A DNA stretch of 14,592 bases from assembly GCA_947591115.1 (NCBI GenBank), contig CANQCX010000028.1:1-14592 (forward strand). Reading direction: 5' to 3'. The notes beneath the pieces are model-generated. The model saw only the letters and a program-made list of their open reading frames with translations. It searched no databases and had not been told where the DNA came from. Each line of letters starts with the position of its first letter. The first letter of the stretch is position 1. The position numbers and the translations under genes are program-made. Below are positions 6,412 through 11,923 of this stretch, in pieces. The stretch is from an uncultured Lachnospiraceae bacterium (GTDB lineage Bacteria; Bacillota; Clostridia; Lachnospirales; Lachnospiraceae).

Positions 6412-7314
6412 CTACTTTTGTATGGTACGCAGCATATCAATGATGCGATCCAATTCATCCTGCGAATAATATTCAATTTCCAGTTTTCCCCTGTTTTCAT
6501 CTTTATGATTGATGATTACCTTTGTTCCGAGGATTCCTTTCATCTGTTCCTCGAGATTTTTATAAATTGCTTCGATCTTCGGATCGAGCTTCTTCGGAGT
6601 TTCTACAGGCGGATGGTCTTTTTCATTTTGAATGGTCTTAACCAGCTTTTCGGTATCTCTTACGCTCAGCTTCTCATCAAATATTTTTTGTGCAACCAGA
6701 TACTGTCTTTCCTCATCTTCAATTCCCAACAAGGCTCTTGCATGTCCGGTCGTAAGCATTTCGTCAATAACCATCTGCTGAACCTTCTCATTTAATTTGA
6801 GAAGACGCATCGCATTTGTTACAGCCGTTCTGCTTTTTGAAACTCTTTCCGCTACCTCATCCTGTTTCAAATGAAATTCCGTCAGAAGACGTTTATAGGC
6901 AAGCGCTTCTTCAATCGGGTTTAAATCCTCTCTTTGAATGTTTTCGATTAAAGAAATTTCCATAATTTCCTGATCTGTCAACTGCTTCACAATTACAGGA
7001 ATTTCTTTTACCCCAGCCATCTTGGCAGCGCGCCATCTTCTTTCTCCGGCAATGATTTCATAATAATCATCTCTCTTTTGTACCAACAATGGCTGTAAAA
7101 CGCCAAACTGTTTAATGGACTCTGACAATTCCAACAGAGAATCCTCATCAAATTTCTTTCGAGGCTGATCCCTGTTCGGTTCTACTTTATTGATATTCAT
7201 CATGGAAGCATCGGAACCGTTTTCCTCTGCCGCCTTTGATACGGAAGGTTTATTTACTTTGTCTGCAATTAAGGAATCCAATCCTTTTCCTAAACCACTT
7301 TTCTTTACTGCCAT
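6412..7314 (-). CDS. parB: ParB/Spo0J chromosome partition protein
   Basis: This is the CTP-dependent DNA clamp that loads at parS and organises the origin region for segregation with ParA. The 300-residue protein begins at the ATG at 7314 (MAVKKSGLGKGLDSLI, the usual ParB N-terminus that contacts ParA). The in-frame extension inside parA is rejected. The N-terminal CTP-binding/ParB-N domain (about 35-125) has the ParB boxes PNRDQPRKKFD and the CTP-pocket motif GERRWRAAK. The helix-turn-helix for parS follows (about 130-190; QDEVAERVSKSRTAVTNAMRLLKL). The C-terminal 45 residues form the dimerisation region. The start lies one base after the parA stop, with AAAGGATC inside the end of parA. Two perfect parS sites sit upstream of parA, so the whole ParABS system is present. 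Confidence 0.97.
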   Translation of the reverse strand: MAVKKSGLGKGLDSLIADKVNKPSVSKAAEENGSDASMMNINKVEPNRDQPRKKFDEDSLLELSESIKQFGVLQPLLVQKRDDYYEIIAGERRWRAAKMAGVKEIPVIVKQLTDQEIMEISLIENIQREDLNPIEEALAYKRLLTEFHLKQDEVAERVSKSRTAVTNAMRLLKLNEKVQQMVIDEMLTTGHARALLGIEDEERQYLVAQKIFDEKLSVRDTEKLVKTIQNEKDHPPVETPKKLDPKIEAIYKNLEEQMKGILGTKVIINHKDENRGKLEIEYYSQDELDRIIDMLRTIQK

Positions 7315-7315
7315 T

Positions 7316-8083
7316 TTACAGATCCTTTCTCTCCATAATTTCTTTTGCAAGATTACGATAACTTTCTGCTCCGGCAGATTTGGTATCATACATGTTGATT
7401 GGAATACCGTACGAAGGTGCTTCCGCCAACCGGATATTTCTTGGTATCATCGTCTGGTAAATAGTCGCATCCAGATTTTCTTTTACATTATCTACAACCT
7501 GATTTGAAAGGTTCGTCCGGACATCGTACATTGTAAATACCACGCCTTCAATTTGAAGCTTTGGATTTAATCTTTCCTGTACCAGATTGATCGTATGTAT
7601 CAGTTGGCTTAATCCCTCCAACGCATAATACTCGCATTGAATCGGAACCAAAATCGTATCGGCTGTAGTCATTCCATTTACCGTAAGCATATTCAAAGAT
7701 GGCGGACAATCAATAATGATAAAATCGTAATCGTCCTTGATATAATCTACTGCCGTTTTTAAAATATATTCTTTATCGTTAATTCCCAGCAACTCAATTT
7801 CGGCTCCCGCTAAATTTACGTTTGACGCTATAATTTTCAAATTGTCAACTACCGTATTTTGAATACTCTCATTTATGGAGCACTCATCCAAAATCAATTC
7901 ATATACCGTATTTTCCAACTCATTTTTGTCTACGCCTAATCCGCTTGTCATATTTCCCTGCGGATCAAGATCTATTGCCAGTACTTTCTTTCCTTTCTCT
8001 GCCAGACATGCCGACAGATTAATCGCCGTTGTAGTTTTTCCAACGCCGCCTTTTTGATTTGCTATTGCAATCGTTCTTCCCAT
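7316..8083 (-). CDS. parA: ParA/Soj chromosome partition ATPase
   Basis: This 255-residue Walker-type ATPase cycles on and off the nucleoid and acts with ParB on origin segregation; in Bacillus it also controls DnaA. The deviant Walker A motif is at residues 11-17 (KGGVGKT, with the signature Lys). Walker A' is at LAIDLDPQGN, Walker B at FIIIDCPPSL, and the C-terminal part has PRNIRLAEAPSYG. The length is typical of short chromosomal ParA/Soj proteins that lack the N-terminal regulatory domain of plasmid ParA. The ATG at 8083 is preceded by GAGGG at about 8 bases. It is the first gene of the partition cluster and has a recognisable promoter at 8142-8170. A parS site lies just upstream of that promoter, so ParB binding could adjust expression. 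Confidence 0.97.
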   Translation of the reverse strand: MGRTIAIANQKGGVGKTTTAINLSACLAEKGKKVLAIDLDPQGNMTSGLGVDKNELENTVYELILDECSINESIQNTVVDNLKIIASNVNLAGAEIELLGINDKEYILKTAVDYIKDDYDFIIIDCPPSLNMLTVNGMTTADTILVPIQCEYYALEGLSQLIHTINLVQERLNPKLQIEGVVFTMYDVRTNLSNQVVDNVKENLDATIYQTMIPRNIRLAEAPSYGIPINMYDTKSAGAESYRNLAKEIMERKDL

Positions 8084-8141
8084 TCCTGATTCCCTCTTTC
8101 TTTGGAAATTATATTTTATTTTCTTTTAAGTGTGCTACCTC

Positions 8142-8170
8142 ATTATAACATAGATTGATTGCTATTTCTA
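8142..8170 (-). promoter_or_regulatory. Promoter of the parA-parB cluster
   Basis: On the minus strand a perfect TATAAT lies at 8147-8142, with an upstream TG at the extended -10 position (TGTTATAAT). TAGAAA lies exactly 17 bases upstream at 8170-8165 and matches four of six -35 positions. The predicted start of transcription is near 8135, about 50 bases before the parA ATG. The nearest parS half-site begins about 17 bases upstream of the -35. Confidence 0.7.
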
Positions 8171-8190
8171 TCTGCTTTTTTCAATGAAAA

Positions 8191-8206
8191 TGTTTCACGT
8201 GAAACA
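8191..8206. other. parS site 1 (upstream of the parA promoter)
   Basis: A perfect match to the bacterial parS consensus, TGTTTCACGTGAAACA, and the loading site for ParB. Flanking A/T bases extend the perfect palindrome to 24 bp (8187-8210). Its centre is about 60 bases upstream of the predicted parA transcription start, and it is 107 bp centre to centre from parS site 2. Confidence 0.97.
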
Positions 8207-8269
8207 TTTTAGCCATTCTTTCAAAATCTAGTATTCCATAAAAACACCGGAAACTAAATCTTGTGGATT

Positions 8270-8322
8270 TATCGCAAAAAAAAATTAAAAATGAGAATGT
8301 TTCACGTGAAACATTCTCATTT
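8270..8322 (-). terminator. Intrinsic terminator of the DegS/DegU-like operon, built on parS site 2
   Basis: A perfect 34-bp palindrome (8289-8322) begins 19 bases after the response regulator stop codon. Read on the minus strand it can form a hairpin of about 15 bp around the ACGT centre. It is followed at once by a T-rich tract (TAATTTTTTTTT, 8288-8277). Hairpin plus T tract is the standard form of a Rho-independent terminator. The centre of the stem is the parS sequence itself. Confidence 0.75.
8298..8313. other. parS site 2 (inside the terminator stem)
   Basis: A second perfect TGTTTCACGTGAAACA. Unlike site 1, its palindrome continues without mismatch for 9 more bases on each side, using a GAGAA/TTCTC extension that is not part of the parS consensus. 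This lets the transcript form a strong hairpin. Confidence 0.97.
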
Positions 8323-8341
8323 GTATTTGCTTTACAGATTT

Positions 8342-8983
8342 TTAAATTTTAACTAAGTTGTTTCGAATTGAAAATACTGCTGCCTGCGTGCGATCCGTAA
8401 CATCAATTTTCTTAAATATATTGGATATGTGATTCTTTACCGTACGTTCGCTGATATGTAACTTTTCGGCAATTTCTTTATTATACATTCCAACTGCGAG
8501 CAGCTTTAAAACTTCTACTTCACGACGCGTAAGATTCTCCAGCTTCTTATCGTCTTCATTTTTTTCGATCATTTTTGAATTTAATGCAGGAATCAGACTC
8601 GGCTGGATATAGGTTTCTCCTCCTATGATCGTCATGATTGCTTTTCGCAATTCTTCAAAATCCGAATCTTTTAATATATATCCGTTTACACCAATTTCTG
8701 CAGCTTTCATTAAATACTCTACTTCATTATGAACCGTCAAAACCAAAACCTTTACTTTAGGATAGTATTCCTTCAGATATTTTAAGACCTCCAAACCGTT
8801 CATTACCGGCATATTAATATCCAGCAAAAGAATATCCGGCGTAACTGTTTGTAATTTTTCCAAACAATCTTTTCCGTCCAATGCTTCCGCAATGACTTTT
8901 AGATTTCCATCCAATTCCAATAAGTTTTTCAATCCCTCACGTATCATGGAATGGTCATCGGCAATCATAATTTTTATAGCCAC
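8342..8983 (-). CDS. NarL/DegU-type response regulator
   Basis: This 213-residue transcription regulator has a receiver domain (about 1-120) and a LuxR-type helix-turn-helix (about 148-205). The receiver shows D9-D10 (IADDHSMIREGL), the phosphoacceptor D55 in ILLLDINMP, and the conserved Lys in YILKDSDFEEL. The output domain contains LTRREVEVLKLLAVG and KEIAEKLHISERTVKNH, typical of the NarL/FixJ family. The start is GTG at 8983 with AAAGGAGG 9 bases upstream, lying inside the end of the kinase gene. One base separates the kinase stop codon from the GTG, so the pair is tightly coupled. It is closest in style to DegU and LiaR, and the regulon cannot be read from the window. The divergent hydrolase-fold gene is one candidate target. 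Confidence 0.93.
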   Translation of the reverse strand: MAIKIMIADDHSMIREGLKNLLELDGNLKVIAEALDGKDCLEKLQTVTPDILLLDINMPVMNGLEVLKYLKEYYPKVKVLVLTVHNEVEYLMKAAEIGVNGYILKDSDFEELRKAIMTIIGGETYIQPSLIPALNSKMIEKNEDDKKLENLTRREVEVLKLLAVGMYNKEIAEKLHISERTVKNHISNIFKKIDVTDRTQAAVFSIRNNLVKI

Positions 8984-8984
8984 C

Positions 8985-9986
8985 TTATGAATCCTCCTTT
9001 ATCGGTATGTTAATAAGAATAATACATCCCTTTCCCGTTTCTGACTGAATATCGAAAGTACCTGATAAGAGATAAACCCTTTCTTTCATCATGGATAATC
9101 CAAATCCGGAGTAATCATTTCTTGTCTGTTCCGGAACTGTACTCAGATCAAATCCTTGTCCGTCATCCGTAATCGTAAGCAGGAGATGATCCTTATAATA
9201 TGTAAGCGTAATATTTACGTTTGATGCATTTGCATGTTTTACCGAATTGCTGCATGCCTCCTGAATTATCCGCAGGATCGTAATGGAAATCACTCCTGCC
9301 AGCTTATAAGGCTCCCCCTCTGTTTTATAAGTAAAACGAACATTGGAATGATGCATTAACTTATCCAGATAATGTTCAACGGTTACATCAAATCCAATAT
9401 CGTCAAAAGACATTGGACGCAGATTAAAGATCAGATTGCGGGTATCATCAATTACATCACGCAATGTTTTATTCAAAGAGGATAATTCCAATTTGCAGCG
9501 TATCGGATCCAACTCGATGAGTCTGGCGCATAACTCTGATTTATGCAGCAAAGAAGTCAAATTCTGAACCGTAGAATCATGAAGATCTCTTGCGATCCTT
9601 TGCCGTTCTTTTTCCTGCACCTCCAATAGGGCAAGTTTGTTGATGTCGGATTCTGTCACGCTTTTTTCTTTTTCCTTTATTACCTTCATCATGCTGTCGA
9701 GCTCGTCAAGGTCGCATTCGACTTCATATAAAGCTGTTTCCAGATCATCCAGCTGCTCCGTAACCGTTTTCTGCTCCGTCTGCAATTCACATATCCTTTC
9801 CCGATTATGAGAATTCACATCGCGGGGAGTAAACGATTCGTAATTTGGATCATTCGTCTCCTCCAAAAGCTGGATAAGCTTTGTATTTTCTTTCAAACGG
9901 TTATTCAGCAAGGTTTTTTCTTCGAGAAGCTTTTTTCGCTCTTCTGAGTATTTTTTTCTTAATTTTTCCAGATATTCTCTAACCAT
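8985..9986 (-). CDS. DegS-like soluble sensor histidine kinase (HisKA_3)
   Basis: This 333-residue cytoplasmic kinase has no membrane segment. The N-terminal 110 residues are highly charged and predicted coiled coil, as in DegS. The HisKA_3 dimerisation box follows, with the phosphoacceptor H136 in ERQRIARDLHDSTVQNL. The ATPase domain has an N-box (IIQEACSNSVKHA), a G1 box (DDGQGFD) and a G2 region (GFGLSMMKERV). It should phosphorylate the adjacent NarL-type regulator; DegS relatives often also act as phosphatases. The start chosen is the ATG at 9986. An alternative TTG four codons upstream (9998) has GGGAA at a plausible distance, so the exact start is uncertain. The signal sensed is unknown, because the N-terminal region has no recognised ligand domain. 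Confidence 0.92.
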   Translation of the reverse strand: MVREYLEKLRKKYSEERKKLLEEKTLLNNRLKENTKLIQLLEETNDPNYESFTPRDVNSHNRERICELQTEQKTVTEQLDDLETALYEVECDLDELDSMMKVIKEKEKSVTESDINKLALLEVQEKERQRIARDLHDSTVQNLTSLLHKSELCARLIELDPIRCKLELSSLNKTLRDVIDDTRNLIFNLRPMSFDDIGFDVTVEHYLDKLMHHSNVRFTYKTEGEPYKLAGVISITILRIIQEACSNSVKHANASNVNITLTYYKDHLLLTITDDGQGFDLSTVPEQTRNDYSGFGLSMMKERVYLLSGTFDIQSETGKGCIILINIPIKEDS

Positions 9987-10026
9987 AACGCACCACAAAC
10001 ATATGTTCCCATATATAAATTCTCAA

Positions 10027-10066
10027 ATTATAAAATTATTATAAATCTTTTTTGAAATAAAGGAAA
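10027..10066 (-). promoter_or_regulatory. Candidate promoter region for the DegS-like kinase operon
   Basis: Two TATAAT hexamers occur on the minus strand, at 10032-10027 and 10043-10038, about 40-55 bases before the kinase start. The matching -35 elements are weak: TTCAAA 18 bases from the first and TTTCCT 17 bases from the second. A basal or activator-dependent promoter is plausible, but which hexamer is used cannot be told from sequence. A 10-bp palindrome AACATATGTT lies at 9998-10007, near the start codon. Confidence 0.4.
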
Positions 10067-10083
10067 GAAATAAATAAAACTAT

Positions 10084-10112
10084 TTGTATATAGCGGCAAA
10101 AATGTCTATAAT
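10084..10112 (+). promoter_or_regulatory. Promoter of the alpha/beta-hydrolase-fold gene
   Basis: TTGTAT at 10084-10089 and a perfect TATAAT at 10107-10112 are separated by 17 bases. Transcription would start near 10119, just before the strong ribosome site AAAGGAGG at about 10128-10135. This places the promoter over the upstream part of the open frame and supports the ATG at 10141 as the true start. Confidence 0.65.
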
Positions 10113-10140
10113 ATTAGATAAGAAACAAAAGGAGGTCGCT

Positions 10141-11091
10141 ATGAAAAAAAGTACGAAATGCTTTTTATTTTTCACATCGGCTGCAGCTGCAGGGATATAT
10201 ACCTATAATAAATTCGTTGCTTCTGCCGCTACCAGAAAGAATTTGTTATCCGTCAACAACGGCTCCTTCTTTTCATGGAGATATGGAGACATTTTTTATA
10301 CCAAACAGGGGAACGGAAAACCAATTCTGCTCATTCACGATGCAAATCCAGCCAGCTCTTCCTATGAATGGAACAAGCTTTTAAAGAAGCTGGAAAAGGA
10401 ACATACGGTTTATTCGATCGATCTGCTGGGGTGCGGACGGTCTGATAAACCAAACTTTCATTACACCAGCTACATCTACGTACAGCTTATTACCGCCTTT
10501 GTAAAAGACGTAATCAAAGAAAAAACAGATGTCGCCGCCTCCAACCTGTCCGCTTCCTTCGTTATCATGGCGGATCAGATGGATCGTGAATTGTTTGATA
10601 AGATCATTTTGATCAACCCGATATCCATCCAGAAGCTGCAGGCTGCTCCGGATAAGAAATCAAAATTAAAACAAAATATCCTGAATCTTCCGCTGATCGG
10701 TACCTTCATTTACAATATCCTGAATAATCCGATCCATATTGATAGAAGTTTTCGGGAAAACTATTTTTCAAAGCCGCAGTTAATCTCCTCCAAGTTGGAA
10801 GATATCTATTATGAGGCTTCTCATTTGAAAGAGAGTCGCGGAAAGTTTTTACTTTCCAGCTTAACCGGTAATTACATGAACGTCAACATCCTTCAGGCTC
10901 TTAAAAAACTGGATCATCCGATCTACCTGATCGGAAGCAAGGAGAGGAAAAACAATATCGCCGTTTTTGATGAATATCAGAAACAAAACAAAAACTTTGA
11001 AAGCACGCTGCTTTCCAATGGCAATTTATATCCGCAGCTTGAAATTCCGGACAAAATATTTACTGTTATGAATGGTTATCTCAATAAGTAA
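10141..11091 (+). CDS. Alpha/beta-hydrolase-fold protein with a degenerate active site
   Basis: This 316-residue protein begins at an ATG with AAAGGAGG six bases upstream. Residues about 6-22 are hydrophobic after a basic start, so it is membrane-anchored or exported (VASA near 26-29 could be a cleavage site). The body has alpha/beta-hydrolase landmarks: KPILLIHDANP (59-70, oxyanion region, with HD instead of HG) and DLLGCGRSDKP (94-104). The nucleophile elbow is NLSAS (135-139) where GxSxG is expected; S137 is the probable Ser, with both glycines replaced. The strand before the acid is PIYLIGSKE (260-268). There is no histidine after H259, and the usual GH motif appears as GNLYPQLEIP (294-303). 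The general base is therefore absent, and a non-catalytic or altered role is likely. It is the only plus-strand gene, divergent from the DegS-like operon. Its substrate is unknown. Confidence 0.85.
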   Translation: MKKSTKCFLFFTSAAAAGIYTYNKFVASAATRKNLLSVNNGSFFSWRYGDIFYTKQGNGKPILLIHDANPASSSYEWNKLLKKLEKEHTVYSIDLLGCGRSDKPNFHYTSYIYVQLITAFVKDVIKEKTDVAASNLSASFVIMADQMDRELFDKIILINPISIQKLQAAPDKKSKLKQNILNLPLIGTFIYNILNNPIHIDRSFRENYFSKPQLISSKLEDIYYEASHLKESRGKFLLSSLTGNYMNVNILQALKKLDHPIYLIGSKERKNNIAVFDEYQKQNKNFESTLLSNGNLYPQLEIPDKIFTVMNGYLNK

Positions 11092-11092
11092 A

Positions 11093-11123
11093 AAAGAAAG
11101 GCTGCCATCGGCAGTCTTTCTTT
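11093..11123 (+). terminator. Terminator 1 after the hydrolase-fold gene
   Basis: A 14-bp stem (AAAGAAAGGCTGCC, loop ATC, complementary arm with one G-T wobble) starts two bases after the stop codon. It runs into a U-rich 3' arm and tail (CTTTCTTTATA). The GC-rich upper stem and the position fit a Rho-independent terminator on the plus strand. Confidence 0.7.
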
Positions 11124-11133
11124 ATACTATAAT

Positions 11134-11170
11134 AAAAATGCCGCTTGTATTTTTTACAAGTGGCATTTTT
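11134..11170. terminator. Bidirectional terminator between the convergent hydrolase-fold gene and rsmG
   Basis: A 16-bp stem with a 5-base loop (arms 11134-11149 and 11155-11170) is bounded by runs of A on the left and T on the right. Both strands therefore read as hairpin plus U tract. It can stop plus-strand transcription from the hydrolase-fold gene and minus-strand transcription leaving rsmG, whose stop codon is 34 bases away. Confidence 0.85.
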
Positions 11171-11204
11171 TATATCTTATTTTACCTGTTTTTTCCAGAA
11201 AACA

Positions 11205-11921
11205 TTATAAAATCGGGGTTTTCGAAGGAGTTCCTGACTTTCGGGGATAACGCTTCGGCGTATTTTGAACTTTGTGAATAAGAATCAAAGCTCTTTTTGA
11301 CTCTCCGAGGTCAAATTTATAAACTTTTTTCCGCTCGCCGCCTAATAGAGCGACTGCTTTTTCAGAGGATTTTATCTCTGAATCGCACTCTTTCGACTTA
11401 TACGAAACGAACTGACCTCCCACCTTTACAAACGGCAGACAATATTCCGAAAGCGTAGAAAGGTTTGCAACTGCACGCGATACGCACAGATCATACTGCT
11501 CCCGATGCTCTTTCTTCTGGGCAAAATCTTCCGCACGTCCATGAAATGCCCGAATATCCGCAAGTTCCAGCCTTTGAATTACCTCGTTTAAAAAATCCAC
11601 CCGTTTTCTCAAGGAGTCCAACAGGGTAACCGAAAGCTCCGGAAAGGCGATTTTTAGCGGAATTCCCGGAAAACCAGCGCCGGTTCCCACATCCAAAACC
11701 GAAAGCTTCTGTGAAAGATCAACCGCATGAACAAGGGAAAGGCTGTCAAGAAAATGTTTTTCCATCACTTCATCCGGTTCTGTAATTGCAGTCAGGTTCA
11801 TAACTTTATTCTTTTCAAGCAGCATTTCATAGTAGTCCATGAACTGCTTCAGTTGAAAATCTTCAAGGGAAATGGATAAATTCTCCAGTCTCTGCCGGAA
11901 TTTTTCAATAAAATCATTCAT
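11205..11921 (-). CDS. rsmG: 16S rRNA (guanine-527-N7)-methyltransferase RsmG
   Basis: RsmG (GidB) transfers a methyl group from S-adenosylmethionine to N7 of G527 in the 530 loop of 16S rRNA; loss gives low-level streptomycin resistance in several bacteria. The 238-residue length is typical. Visible motifs are MNLTAI (41-46), HFLDSL (56-61), the SAM loop VLDVGTGAGFPGIPLKI (75-91), the catalytic-side SRAVANL, and the C-terminal RYPRKSGTPSKTPI, which is a family hallmark. The ATG at 11921 lies two bases after the mnmG stop codon. The nearest strong ribosome site (GGAGGAGG) is inside the mnmG end at an unusually long distance of about 16 bases, so translational coupling to mnmG is likely. It is the last gene of the mnmE-mnmG-rsmG run. 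Confidence 0.97.
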   Translation of the reverse strand: MNDFIEKFRQRLENLSISLEDFQLKQFMDYYEMLLEKNKVMNLTAITEPDEVMEKHFLDSLSLVHAVDLSQKLSVLDVGTGAGFPGIPLKIAFPELSVTLLDSLRKRVDFLNEVIQRLELADIRAFHGRAEDFAQKKEHREQYDLCVSRAVANLSTLSEYCLPFVKVGGQFVSYKSKECDSEIKSSEKAVALLGGERKKVYKFDLGESKRALILIHKVQNTPKRYPRKSGTPSKTPIL

Positions 11922-11923
11922 TT

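Noticed and set aside
7315..7389. A 25-residue N-terminal extension of ParB.
   Set aside because: It lies within parA, and MAVKKSGLGKGL at 7314 is the standard ParB start.
8262..8270. TGTGGATTT between the parS sites as a DnaA box.
   Set aside because: It matches the TTATCCACA consensus at only seven of nine positions and stands alone, so it gives no support for an origin here.
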